Positions 12,801 to 25,800 of a stretch of 64,000 bases of DNA are shown piece by piece. Position 1 is the first letter of the stretch. Each line of letters opens with the position of its first letter. A program made the translations under genes and the position numbers. Under the pieces are notes generated by a model. It did no database searches. It was not told where the DNA came from and was given only the letters and a program-made list of their open reading frames with translations. Source of the stretch: Rhytidiadelphus loreus (taxonomy: Eukaryota > Streptophyta > Bryopsida > Hypnales > Hylocomiaceae); assembly GCA_947034895.1 (NCBI GenBank), contig OX344763.1, forward strand, positions 39,555,025-39,619,024, written 5' to 3'.

Positions 12801-13680
12801 TGTACGTTTACCCCCAGAATATAAACGTACAATTCAAGTCCTTGGTACTCGAGATAATGTGTCCCCAGAGTCCATAACTCCATACGCTTGAAAAAAATTG
12901 AAGGATCTTTCAAAAATGCGTTTACTTTACTTCATAAAAAAATTCAGTCCTTCCCAATAGGTACTTACATACATCGGGGAGTTCAATAAAAAAAAAATTG
13001 GAAGCCATGTACTGAGCCACATACATCGTACAGTTCAATGGAAAAAAAATATCATAAGCCAAAAATCAAATCCTAAATCAATCATCTACTCTGAACGAAG
13101 AAACTAAATTTGGTAGAAGTTAGATCGAGACTCACGAATCAGTCAATTACTTCTTATGAGATCGATCGACAGCTTACTTTCTAATTCTTCATTCCATCTC
13201 TAAATCTACTTTCTAAATCTACACGTACAGAACTCTACGATAGTCATAGAATGACGTTTTCAAACCACCCATCCTGAAAGTGCTCAAAGTTCTGCAAATT
13301 CGCCCAAGCTACGGAATTCAATTCCATTGACGTTTTTTACATTTTCAGTTGCGTGTTTTTTTCTCCACTAGCTAGTGCGTGACTTCTGTGAACTTACTGA
13401 TTGAATCTTGTTTGATTGATTTGATTTCACAGAGTATTCCATCTTCAGGGTTACTTGTGTTTGTTTTACACTGAACTTACTGATTGCATCTTGTTTATAC
13501 TGAGTATTCATTCCAGGCATATATATACGTACTACTCCCTTACATTGCTTGCGCGCTTCCTCGCCACGAACTAATTTATTTTATTTATGTATAGTTATAT
13601 AGTTATATCTAGATCTGTAACTGAGTCAAGGTATGTATATATTTTTTCTGCCCTGGCTGGCTGGCTTGCATTGCATTGCT
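9865..13680. other. 3' flank of the VQ gene and gene-free DNA
   Basis: No reading frame here is convincing. The first kilobase may include the VQ 3' untranslated region; an AATAAA occurs near 10772, but it is too far for confident assignment. A 52-bp direct duplication lies near 12968-13060 (block CATACATCG repeated at 12968 and 13020). CTAGCTAG-type short palindromes are frequent. Otherwise I see nothing. Confidence 0.5.
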
Positions 13681-13689
13681 GCCGGGGAC

Positions 13690-14290
13690 TGCATGATCGA
13701 TCGAATTAAACTTCAGTAAAGCCGCTCCGAAGGTCAACTTCCGTTCCACGGCGTAACCAATTGGCCGGGTTTGGCCCAGGTGGGGAAGTCGTCGTTGCGA
13801 CCGACCATTATCATTAAGTGTACGGGGACTCGGTCCTTCTCCCCTGCCGCCCAATGAGGCTCCAGAGGGTGCAGCCGCCCGGTCCGGCCATTGCGGCGAG
13901 TGGGAGGAAATGCAGGCAGTCCGGAAAGCCCGGGTCTGGAATCTCCAGAAAGCCGCAACGCGATGGGCACTGGTCCGGTTAAGTTTAGACGGGCCGGGGC
14001 CGCTTCGCATCGCAGGCATCGCAGGCGTCGCAGGATTCGCAGCCTCGCAGGCAGGGGACCGGCAGGCAGAACCCGGCAAGCAGGGCAGGGGCGGCAGCAG
14101 CAAGCGGGAAAGGAAAAGAAAAGAAAAAGATCGGGGAACGGGGAACGGGGAACGGGAGAGAAGACAAAACGGGGGAGGGGCCGATTCTTTGTCGTTTGTG
14201 AACATGGGGCAAAGGCACTTTTGGGGACTGGGAACTCCACTTCGCAGTCCTACTGTACTACGCATTATCGAGATGGATGACGAACGAAAG
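13690..14290. other. GC-rich island with purine tract, no credible gene
   Basis: About 600 bp of high GC sequence stands in AT-rich DNA. It contains degenerate 9-bp repeats of the type CGCAGGCAT (about 14005-14060), a GGAAAGGAAAAGAAAAGAAAA purine run (about 14107-14127) and a tandem GGGGAAC array. Several overlapping frames stay open on both strands, as expected from composition, and none has a recognisable domain or a good start. It could be the promoter or CpG-type island of an unannotated transcript, or a decayed gene. Confidence 0.5.
14133..14156 (+). other. canonical G-quadruplex motif
   Basis: Four G tracts (14133-14136, 14140-14143, 14147-14150, 14154-14156) are separated by identical three-base AAC loops. 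This fits the G3+N1-7 quadruplex rule with the shortest, most uniform loops seen in the window. It arises from tandem copies of GGGGAAC. Confidence 0.8.
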
Positions 14291-15517
14291 CTCTAAGCTC
14301 CGTCAAGTTTTCAGTGTTAATATTCCTAGTGAAATTTCTCTTGGCGACAACAAAATACATCGTCATTTGGGGATAGAAAAAACACTTTTCATCTATACAT
14401 GTGTACTTTATTCATTGAAATTGGATGATTTCGTCTGTATTTTAATGATTACCAGTCATCATTTGGCCACAAAAAATTCAATTTGTGGATCTAAAAAATG
14501 AGTTTTGAAAAAAAAATCACTCTAAAATTTCTTTGGTAGCACTTGGTAATTAAGCTTAGTCTCAAGTCACTTCAAGTGCAAGTAGCAAACCAATATGCAC
14601 AGAGTGAAAAAAATTGATTCAACATGGAAGGTTCTTTGAATAATCAGTGACGCCATTATCATTAGAAGAAGTAAAATACGCTCAACAAAAGAAGGACCCC
14701 AAGTGGACCCAGAAGACACAAAATGATCTAACTTTTCCATCCAATGACAAAGTTACAATCACCTTAGAGAGTGTAGAGGTCTATGCAAGTGCAAATCTTA
14801 GAGACTTGGCCCCACTATAGTACGTGTTAAATTGCTTTAGGATCTTAGTCTAAAGCGTAAGACTAAAAGGCTAATCTTCTTAATCTTTACCCCAAAATAT
14901 TTGACATAGATTTCTTTTCAATCATGTAAAGTCATGTATGTCATTTCCTTTCATCTAGTGTTACTTGTATTGCTTCTTACATTTGGTAGTTGTTTTAAGG
15001 GGATGTTTATGAATCCATCATGAGGTTTTTTAGAAGACATGGAAATCCTTCCTTATTAGCTATTGACAAGGGAATATTTTGTAATGGTGTAGACCAAGGT
15101 CTTACCTACATGATTACCTATAACAAAAAATTGACAGCAAAAGAACAATGTAAGTGAAACCACTTCAGAGCTACATTTAATCTTGTTGTGTACACTTTCA
15201 TACATCCTGAAGAAGCTAAGTGAACTCATGAGGACCACTCCTGCTATAGCACCATTTATACATCCCTTCCTACAGCTTGATAATTAGACACCACTAGTAT
15301 TGGATGAAAAAATAGAACTCAAGGGAAATTATTGACGTTGGGCCAATCTCCTCTTTTTGTCATCAAGTGAAGACCTTTCAAAAGCCATCTTTGAAAGACT
15401 ATCGTCATTTTTGTTGTGTTCTTGGGCATTGAAATCTATTGAATTTTGCCCCCAATCCCCAATAGACATGTAGCTAGGCATTTGATCCAATGGCATGAGG
15501 GCTTATTTGCAAGACAG

Positions 15518-15532
15518 TTGGAGATGCTCTAA
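15518..15532. mobile_element. single Harbinger/Tourist-like terminal end
   Basis: TTGGAGATGCTC followed by TAA has the form of a right terminus of a Tourist-type MITE (inverse of GAGCATCTCCAA with a TAA target site). It resembles the ends of the element at 24832-25800. I could not find a partner end upstream, so the copy is probably truncated. Confidence 0.35.
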
Positions 15533-18093
15533 CTTACACACTTGCTCCCTTCCATTTCACCAAACACGAACTTCTCTCTATGACATTCGCCAACCCTCTT
15601 GCCAAAGTTGGTTGAGGAGCAAGATCACAAACTTCATTTGTTGTAGATCTAGGTGCATTACTGCTTTTGTTTATACAATTTTAGCAACTATTTAACCACA
15701 TATCCAAGATTTGTTGATTTAACACCAAGCTAGCTAGCTACCTGAAATTGAGTTGTATGTATGTACGATGTATGTTGCTATTGTATAATTATGAGAAATA
15801 GCTACAAGTGGCTTTGTCCCTATAAGGAGCGTTGGCTCATTTTTTAAGAAAGGTCCTATTCAAACTTCTTCCGAGACTTCTTCACATGTTGTACAAGTAA
15901 ATGTAGTTTTTGTCAATTATAGAAAGTCTCTGCCGCTTCTGGAGATAATCATGGTGTAAGATAAATAAATTGTTTTTTGTGGGTACATACTTGAAAAGTA
16001 CTTGATAAGTGTGTGTTTTTTGTAGGTGTACAGGGCTTGTGATTGGCTCTAAAATTTCGAGGGCCTACTCAGAGGAGCATGTTTTTGCAGTCTGCACCCG
16101 CAATTTCATTCCCCTAACATAACATAAGTCATGGCCTATAATTTGTTGTTTAGGACCGTAACTGAGGATCAATCCTACAGTTTGTTTCAAATTTGAAGCG
16201 TGCACTATTGTAAGAGTGTAATGAACGTTAGGAGAATGTACCTTACTGAGACTTCCTCACTTACCTTCTGCTTGCGAGTATGGTCAACCACAGTAATAAG
16301 TACTGTCTCCTGGTGTTTTAGCTAATGCAATCCAAACGGCCCTCCCAACTCATGTGATCGATCATTCAATTCAAACACGGCCTGCCACTGCCTGCCGTTG
16401 CAAGCTTGAAAGCGTGAGAGACTGAGAGTATCTAGTATGTGGTAGTAATACGACAATGGCAATGTGACAAAACACTTTCGTATGACGGTAATACCTCTTA
16501 ACCAATTTCAATTCGGAGGTACCAAATTAAACTAACTACGGAGTTTCCAATTAATGGCTACTGCAGGATCGGAGTACACATACTGTCGATCCAGTAATGA
16601 ACTCTACAACAAAGATGCTGTTTCTGCAGAATTCAAAGATATTTGGATACCAGATCATAACGCCGTCTACCAGATTTGTGCAGGAACAGGGTTGGAGTTG
16701 TGTAATTGTGTTCTGTCAGTGATTGCATATATAAATCAAAGATATTTTAAATAATAATATTCGCTCTGGTTTGTAAATCCTGTCAAAATTCTTACAGACG
16801 GACTCCGGAAGTAAGTTCGTACATAAGTTATATGTGGCAGTCTCGACACTGAGGTTGTCACACGTTTTCACTGGTACACTCGTCAGGTATCTGGAGCGCT
16901 AGACTCACGTGAGACAGCCCTTTTAATCACGGGTGGGTAAGTAATTTTATAATGCTCAATATTCGTGAGCCAGATTGAAACTGCGGTTTACTACAGACTT
17001 TGGTACGTGACTTTTTGTGAGTTTTCAGTTGGTCAGGTCCGGCAATGTGAGTGGAGTCAGTCAGTCAGGAAGAGCTTCCTTCAATCTGGTAAGTTCGTCT
17101 GATTTGACTCAAGGAGTTCGGACAACTACAGTCGGTTGTGAGAGTTGATTTGTTACAATTGAATTGATCGATATTGGTTAATACATATTTGATTATTAAT
17201 TAGGTTCCTTGCATTTGCGGTAACACAATACATGTGTACCGGTACTCGTGTACGTGCCACATTGTGATTCTAACCATGCCAGGTAACGAAGGGTGTGTTC
17301 TACAGTTGTCTTACCAAGCGCCGATCTAATTCTAATGGTGCTCACAGCCTCGATCTCACCTGTAGCTAGTCTAAACTAGCACTAAAGTGGGACCTCCGTC
17401 GTTGCTGTTTGCAATTGCTTTTTCTTGGGTAGCGTTTGTAAGCTGCCTTGGAAGTTGGTAGTATCTGATGATACTAGTGGGGGACACTGAATGTGTTTGG
17501 CCAGGTGTAATGATATAAGTGAAGTCCTTTCCATTACCTGAAGGGACATTGCCCGCGACATGCTTGTCAGAGTGCGCACGCTGCAATGGTTTCAGGGGGT
17601 CCATCAATCCTGCCGCTGCTTTATCAAAAGCCAAAGATAAACCCCAAGCTTAGTCCAGGCCATCACAGTTCTTTTGTCATTTTGGGGATTTTAGCTGGAG
17701 TGAGTGGCTCCAAGAACATGGCTGAGGTTACCAATTCTGACAAGTTTTTTTTAATACTGTTTTTTGTTATTTCAGTAGTCTCAAGTACGTACTTGTAATG
17801 CTTAGCAATTCATCCCAAAAAATCATTGAAATGTGTTAGTAACTACAGTTAATAATCACATCTTCCTTCTCAGATTTTGTAACAGTGCTTGCTTGCTTGC
17901 AAACAGGACAACACAATTTGTGAAAAAATCAGATGGTATTTATTTATTAGCACCAAAAGAATGGCTGCCCCTGTTGTAATAAGTTGTAACCGGCATGGCA
18001 TAACTTATATACTCAGTCCACAATCCCCATCCATATGGGGACACTAATTGTGGCACGTTCAGGCCCCACAGGCATCAGCTCTTTTGGGCTTTT

Positions 18094-18348
18094 TCAGGGA
18101 ATGTTGAGCAGTGGCATGCCAAGGACTCCAAGAGGAGGAAATATGGACAAAAGAAAGGATCCCTCCTCAGCCCAAGCTCCTCTGCTGTCCTTCATTGGTA
18201 GGAGGGCTGTCAGGTTGTCCGGATCTTCTTCACCCTTGAGCCACAGTTTTCGCTCTACTTCAGGGCTGAACAGGAATCCAAAGCCCCAATTCAGGCAAGT
18301 CTCACAACACCAAAGGTAACTATGGTAAGTGCACCCCACAATAGACAT
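18094..18348 (-). pseudogene. possible gene fragment, unknown family
   Basis: A minus-strand frame of 84 codons has a protein-like amino-acid mix, including NWGFGFLFSPEVERKLWLKG followed by EEDPDNLTALLPMKDS, ending at a TGA. It lacks a good start. An AG dinucleotide just upstream of the conserved-looking part (TGTTGTGAG, near 18300) could be a splice acceptor. I do not recognise the family. A second protein-like frame at 17371-17634 on the same strand could belong to it, but I cannot connect them. It could be a terminal exon, a decayed gene or chance. Confidence 0.2.
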
Positions 18349-21300
18349 GGATATGGTAGAGGTACCTACCTATTTATGATAACTTGAAGCATCTGAGATT
18401 TCGTTTCATTTGTATCAAAAAAATAAAAAATAACTTGAAGCATCATTTCAGCCTCTGTAGGATATGGGAAATTCATTGAGAAATTGAGCTAAATTGATGT
18501 GTGCAAAGTGCAAATAGAAGGATGAGGAAGAATGCAAGAAAAAAACTATTTTTTTTTCCTTCTCAACAATTAATATTTTATTCAATGTAAATATGGATTT
18601 TTCATTTAGAACCATTTTGGTCTCACCTATTACTGCTAGCTTGGCACTTTTGCCTAATCAAGGAAGGAAGAGAGATGAGTGAACGAGAAGGTACAAACAA
18701 AGAATCTTTTTCAATGAACAATGCATCTAAGTGATGTCAACAATAGGTCACCTTATAAAGCCATGACAAGAGGTGTCACAAATAGGTAACTCTACCTTAG
18801 TAACTAGGCATATTTGCTATTATCAATCTACTATACCAGTCAGGATAAAATAATTCTGAAAGTAAATGCTGGAATGTTAGGGAAAAAATATGAAATTTGA
18901 AGGAATATTTCCTATTTTTAGTATGGGCATGAAGTACCAATCTTGATAGCTAGGTACAGTAAATATATTTTATTGGATTCTATTAGCAATTAGAAGAGTA
19001 TTTTTCAATGTACTTTAGCATACGTTAGTTGAATCTCAAATGAATAGGTAATGAAATTTCAAAGTATAGTCTGGTAGTGTACAAAAAATTGACACTAGGC
19101 TCGCTTAGGATTTCTTATTTTGATTGTGTACATCTTGTGTCATCAATACCTAGGTTTTTACCCCTAAAGGACCAAACAACATTTTTTGGTAACATAGTAA
19201 TTTCAAATGACTCTCCAAGATGGAATTTTCATTTTTTTGCTTTGAAATGTTCACACAACATGTGGTCAAGAAGTACCTTTAAGGTGCAACAATTTTTATA
19301 ACATTTGACTACATGGTTAAAAAATTATTGTATAATATGTAATTTTTATTTCTCCTTGGATAGCTCCAAAAAAATGATTACTTTAAGAAATAAAAATTTG
19401 AACTTAGTTTCCTAGATTTGTATACGTAGGGAAAACTTTGAATCATTCCATTTTCATTGATAAGATGAAAGTTATGAGGAATTTTAGTTTGTGGGCAATT
19501 ATGGAATCTCTACTCTAAAATAAACTTTGAAGTTCTTTATTTAACTCAATTTACAATATTTTTGAAATAAAATAAAATCATTGGATGTAAATTGTTTATT
19601 ACAACATTTACAACCATTGGGTTTGGAATTTTTCAATTCCATAATCAAATTCTTAACAATTTAGTATTTAAATTCATAATCTACTTCTTTCTATTTACTA
19701 TTTTTTTCAAGCATTAATATGAAATATTTTTTGTTGAAATTGTTTACATATATTACCAACTTATTTCTTCAGTGCATTATGGAGAGTAACAAGTTGCAGG
19801 ATCTACACATTTTTTTGTAAAAAGTTTGAAAGATGAAACCTAAGCATTTGGAAAGTTGAAAATACTTCTCCTTTTTGAAATCCAAGTGACATGATATTGC
19901 AATTGGTAAGGTTTCTTATTCTAAAATTTTAGGAGGATATATTTGAAGGATCCAACAGTTGGATTTGTAGATGAAGATTTTAGTCTTGCTTTGGATTTGA
20001 GTACTTTGAAGTAGTTTGGAGCCTAAAAATATCAAATTCATTTAGGTTTGAATGTTGTTTTTTGGTCCAAATGTTAGTGTAGTTTTTTGAAGAGTGATGA
20101 TTATAGATGAATAGACCTAAACCTAAAATTATCCCAATAAGCATTTAGACAATTGCACACTACATTTCACATACTCCCATCATGATCTCAACGTGCATTG
20201 AAATGCTCAATTTGCACTAATTTTTCATTAAAAATTAATATTTGCACTAATATCTACACTAGAATATCCCCTTTTTACCACAATTGATTAATGACCTTCA
20301 TACAAAAATTTAAGACAAAATTACCTTCATAATTTGTATAAAATGCACATTTTAAAATTAAACTAGCAAAAATTATTTAAATATAAAAATTTCAAATCAA
20401 ATATAATTTTTTTAAAAGTTCTAAAATAGCAGGAATATAAAAATACTATATTTGCAATTATAAAGAGTTATATTTAATTGTTATGAATGAGATCTCTACT
20501 TTGCACAATGCACTATGATAAAGTACTCTTTGGGGGCAAAATTCTCAATTTTGAACATCCATAGATTTTTTATTTTTTATAGTCACATAGCTTGAATAGC
20601 ACTTGTCTCATGAAAAATTATTCTCCTCCTCAAATTCAATTTTCATTTATTACAAAAAAAGGAATCAAATTTATCTAAACATTGCCTTGTAGTGCATTAT
20701 GACTAAATAAACTTGTTTATTGTAGCCTAAAAATATCCATTAGAGCATGGTTCTTATTACTAAAGTGTCTTAGTTTCTTGAGACATTGTGTTGGAGGGCC
20801 CTTTTGAATGGTTAGTCACTCTAAGCCTCTTCTACCCCCCTAGATTCCCTGAAAAAATGTATTTGTTACCCTTGGACCCATGACCATATTTAATAGTCAA
20901 GGCATTTAAAATTACAAATGATATGGGATAATAAATTGTTGTATGTCATATTTCCAATGTCCATGTATCCATATCCACTATATCCCACAATACACCAAAT
21001 ATCATATTTGTCCCCCATATGTGTATTTGTATTTGTATCTACCAAAGATTTGGCATGTATCCATATTATTAATTTCTTTTTAATTTCTTTCAAACAGAGG
21101 TCTTGTATTTTTCGAGGGCTAAAGGACTTGTTCTTTTTGAGTGAATAGTAAGTGTCCAAAGAATTTCTTTATATAATTTTTTGGGACATTGTATGAATAA
21201 ACTATAAATTTATAAAGTACTGAAAATGGATTTCCCAAAAATTGATCCTAGGCTCTCATAAATATACTCTATTCAATATATACAAAAATTTGTAGGGGTG

Positions 21301-22779
21301 GTTTAGACCGAAAGAAACATTTACAAATAAGTATAGTTCTTTTATTCTTGGATACAATAACCAAACTTGAATTGGACACTTTTGAGTTTGATTGTTGAGT
21401 ATATTTTTCAGCATAATCATGAATCAATTTTCTTTATTTTTTAGAAAATCAATGCCCATTTTAGTACACTAGTACTTATGATATTTTGATGCTATATGCA
21501 TAAGTTTATTCTCCTAGATTCCTCCCTAAGAAACAAAGGTAGTTTAGATTTCCAAAACAGTAAAGTTGTATTATAAAATGTAGCTTGAAAATAAAATACT
21601 AATAATGACTTCAATTTATTTATTTTCAAGTTTATTTTAAATGTAATATAAAGATCATATCTACACCAATTGTATCTATTAAATCCTAAAGGCCGAAGGG
21701 TGTTTTGGAAAAGAAAAGTTTGAAACTACCAATTTTAATGCCAAAATTAGAAACCAAAATTTTGGGGGAACTTTCAACTATACAAAAGTGTATTAAACAA
21801 ATAAGGCAATGTGCATGTAAAAAAATTCAGACCATTTGACCATGTGGATTGAAAGACTGTAACATTTGAAGTGAGAAAAAAAAACTTTTTTTCATTCATG
21901 CAAAACATGTCGGTTAGCAAACTTAGAGTCCTCTTGGATTAAAAAAAATTCTCTACACAAAAATGAAAATCTTGACCATTCATAAGTATATGATGTTAGA
22001 TTCACTCATGAAAATTTCAAAAGCAAATATGGAGTCTAGCTTACTCTAAATCACCTTGCAATGCAAGGAGGTTAAATGAATTGGCATTACATGGTCATTT
22101 CTTGATGATATCTTGTGCAATGAAGAATTTTTTTATTTGAAATCCAAACATTAAAAAGTTAGAGACAAATTTTTGGAATATGTGGGAAAAATTCCAAGAA
22201 CTTTGGCTTCACAAATTGCAAAATAATAGGGCTTGAAGTTAAAAGAGAATGTTTTTCTCTTAAAACCAACCCAACATAGCTAACAAAGTTTGACTCCTCT
22301 TGGAATGTGATTTGAGATCTAGAATTTTTTTGCTAAAAATTTTATGCCATATTTTATTCATTACATTCATACCAAATTTCAAAAGTTTATGAGCTTTTTT
22401 GCAAAAGATGCCCCAAAGATGCCTAAATTGCCTAGGCTGCCAAAAATGTTTAGGGTAATATAACTATTGATTCAAGCACCCGGTTGGAAAAAAAAATTCC
22501 ACTAAAGGGGTACATGTTAACACCTTGTGTCAAAATTTTGTGAACATTTGACCAAAATTGACTTCATAGGAACCTACCTAGATTTTCAATTGTCCATTCA
22601 ATAAACAATTGGCCTTTAAGGTTTAATACACTAACCGATATTTATCAAATAAAATAAATAAATTGAAAAAAGGAGACTCCTTATGTACTTGGAATGATAA
22701 ATCCTTAAATCATTTCATATGTGCCCCTCCAAAAGGGAAAAAAATATAGTAGCACTAAAATTTACTTTTAATTGTGTCC

Positions 22780-24010
22780 AAGGTGGATACACCCAAAATC
22801 ACTCCTTGCCCAAAACCGCCACCACCACTCCATGTACATCTTCAAAATCAACATGTATGTATGTTGAAGAATCGATTTCAGAACCTCTTCCAAAAAAACT
22901 TTGACCCTTCCTAACTTTTGCATACGGTATCCAAATGTCACATTCTTTGGTGTGTTAGAACCTCCTTTCACTTTCCACCAAGAAAATCAATGAAAATTTG
23001 ATCAGCATAATAACAGTAACAAGGCACAGTAGCAAAGAAGTGGCAGTGTGAGTTTTGGGGGGTAAGCTTACCCAGTTACCCACCTTCAATCTAAAATGCC
23101 TGTTTAGACAAGGACTCCTGAGTCCTGACCAGCTCTGCTCTGCTCAAACCGGCCTTGCAGAGGACATCATTCCACTACTTTCAGTCCTGCCTGCCTGATT
23201 GCCTGATTGCCTGATTGATGGACGTGATTGGCATGACTAATGCTTCTTGGGGAACATGTTGCCATTCTGAATTTTTCTGACCACCAGGAAGGGCTGTTCT
23301 CAAACCATGTTACGGCTCAAAGAAAAAAGAGAAAAAGAGAAAATTAAAAAAACCATGTTACGGCCTTGTGACATGTGAGCCTCATCCCCATGAAAAAACT
23401 CTTGAGACGGAGGGACAAAAATTGCTTACTACTTATTTGGGTTTAAAAAAAAACAAGAATGGTGTGACTAAGAAGCTTTGTCCACTCCAACCAAACTTTT
23501 AAGTACATTGTGTAGTGCAAATGTGGTTGTAGATAAAATTTGGAAACTTGGATTTGGAAACTAAAGAGTCGATGTCATAGTCTTTGTTCAAAGGACAAAG
23601 CCAATAAAGAAGACCACTCCTAAAAGGTGGTTTAATACCTTACGTACTCATTCTTGAAGGTCCCACATTTTCTTGGAAGTCTCATGAGAAAGAATGTGGC
23701 TTGGAAAAGTAAAGGTGTACATGTGGGTCACTTTTTTTTATTATTTGTGCAAAAATGTAGGGACAAGGGATACATGGAGACATCTACTTATTTAACCCTT
23801 GAACGCCAAGCCGGTCACTGTGGAAATCATCCGTTTTGTCACCGTGTGAATTGTTGGCTTAAAAAATGAAAAGGTACTCATTGGAAGACAAACTACTGTA
23901 GATGATCTTCCCTTTCCACACAAATTTTGGAGGATGAATAGTTGCATTTCTATCCCACACGAAGAGATTCTTTGTCATTCATCAGCCGAAAAACATCCTC
24001 CGCAATGCTT
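22780..24010. repeat. dispersed repeat cluster shared with 32.3-33.2 kb and 48.4-48.6 kb
   Basis: The block 22785-22975 (CCATGTACATCTTCAAAATC, then CTAACTTTTGCATACGGTAT and GTGTGTTAGAACCTCCTTTC) reappears at 32300-32615 with the same order. The block 23810-24000 (GAAATCATCCGTTTTGTCACC, then ATTGGAAGACAAACTACTGT) reappears at 32950-33120 and at 48385-48560. A copy of the 345-600 repeat sits at 23490-23605. The arrangement suggests copies of one larger, decayed, non-coding element. Confidence 0.6.
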
Positions 24011-24831
24011 ATGGGTTAAGAAGATTCAAAATTAGTGGTAAAAGCTAGGCTCTAAGGATACAATACTAAAAATCGTTCTAAAATTTTTAAATGGACATAT
24101 TTAGGACTCAGTACAAATAAACGATGTATTCTTTAAGTATTGGATATATAGGCATGTGTCCAAAATAGGCCCTAAACTCTCATAAATAGAAGCTTTACAA
24201 TTCATAGGTAAAATTTATAAGTCATTGATTTTGCAACCACATTGTAATTCCGGTTAATTACCTTGATAAGTAACTACAAAGTATTACTTTGGAGTAACTT
24301 AGTGAACCCACAGTTGAAATATCTTCAAAAGCTGAGTATCTTTACACATTATTTTTGAAGATTTTGAACTCGTAAAGTACTCATTTTAGAAGTGAACTTG
24401 GACCACAGTAATTGCACGGAAAAAGTGTACAGGTAGTAAGTAACAAACTAAAGTTGATTAGTTTGATTTTAAATGATTTTTAGCGTAATTATATGAACAG
24501 ATTTTTTTTTCCTTCCAAATCAGTGGAACCTCCACGAGGTGCTAGCATAGCTGGAGTTGGATTTCCCTGACCATGTGGGCTGTGCGGATCTGCCATCAGT
24601 GTGTAAGTCAATGAGTCAATCCCTGCAAGTCTGTGCCAATTTACAGAGGACAGAATTAGAGACAGAATTAGAGCACAAATTAAGCAATGTATGACTAACT
24701 TAATGTATGTGTAAGCTCATACATAGTGTGCAGTGTGCACTTGGATGAACGAGTGATTTGATGATTAAGAGTAAGCTTATACGGTATGATTGTGCAGAAG
24801 GTGCCCTTATTTGGGGGTGTTGAGTAAGTTA

Positions 24832-25800
24832 GAGCATCTCCACCGGGGCATGCCATACAACCCCGGCAAATGGTTTGGCATACTTGGGTTTTTCTTAGTG
24901 TCCCACCAATTGCAAATTTCATAATTTGTGAGTGCAGGTCACACTAAAAATCAATCACGACACCTCAAGTTGATGTGCCTTGGTTGTTTGACGTGAGCCA
25001 CAATGTACCCAAAAAAGTGAGACAAGGTATTAGTTGCCCCTCCTCTCTCAAAAAATTTTAAGGTCGTTGATTTTTTTTTATAAAAATGCTTACCTTCGAA
25101 ATTGTTGTTGATTTCTCAAAAAAATTTAAGCCGTTGATCTTTGAGATTTAATCTCAGCCATCCATCCAAATATGGATATGGATACGATATACGGATACAA
25201 ATAAAAGTATGGTCATTGACATTATACAAATATAGTACTCATTATTGGAGTATGAATATGGATATGAATACTGATACGACTACTGATACGGGATACAATT
25301 TTCATTGTCCCATATGGTTTGGCATTGTATACTTGTTCACAAAATTATAAATAAAGGGAGGGGGGGAAAAAAATTAAGAAATTGATTTTAATTAATTATT
25401 ATTTTTAAACCTAGGGGATCTGAGAGGGGAGTTAAATTTTTTTTTAATTAATTAAAAAAATTTGAGCTCATTGTGACAGTTTGTCACAATGAGCTCAAAA
25501 GATGTAGTAACTACATTACATAAACTTAATTGTATGGTTCAAATATCAAGGGCAAAGTGCAAACATAGCCATAGGGCGAGCCAAGGCATTGGTTGTGTGA
25601 GTGCCTATTGTACTGGGTCAACCATAAATTTTGGCAAGTCTTTAATTGTATGCCTTGTTCCTTGGAGTTCTTGACATGTTAACTCCAACTTTAGGAGTTA
25701 CTGGTGGTGGAACGGCAATAAGCTAGCTCCTTTGAAGCGCTTGACACATTCCATTCCTCCCTTGGCAAGTCCCATTTGAAGCGCACTATTGGAGATGCTT
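24832..25800. mobile_element. PIF/Harbinger (Tourist)-like non-autonomous element
   Basis: Its left end GAGCATCTCCA (24832-24842) and right end TGGAGATGCTT (25790-25800) are inverted repeats with one mismatch. Both sides are flanked by TTA (24829-24831 and 25801-25803), the target-site duplication typical of PIF/Harbinger elements. The terminal sequence resembles the GAGCATCTCCA ends of many plant Tourist MITEs. The 969-bp interior has no transposase and contains a strong palindrome at 25461-25499. Confidence 0.7.
25461..25499. repeat. perfect 17-bp palindrome with 5-base loop
   Basis: TTTGAGCTCATTGTGAC at 25461-25477 is followed by AGTTT and then its exact reverse complement at 25483-25499. 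It lies inside the Harbinger-like element. The central TGACAGTTTGTCA is repeated exactly at 37287-37299 inside another MITE. Confidence 0.9.

Noticed and set aside
13609..14296. Overlapping open frames of 130-218 codons on both strands
   Set aside because: They coincide with a GC-rich, repeat-bearing island; several frames are open at once and the translations are low-complexity Pro/Arg/Gly sequence without domains.
16554..16754. 66-codon plus-strand ATG frame
   Set aside because: It has a reasonable start but no domain, no neighbours and no codon-bias support; chance is likely.
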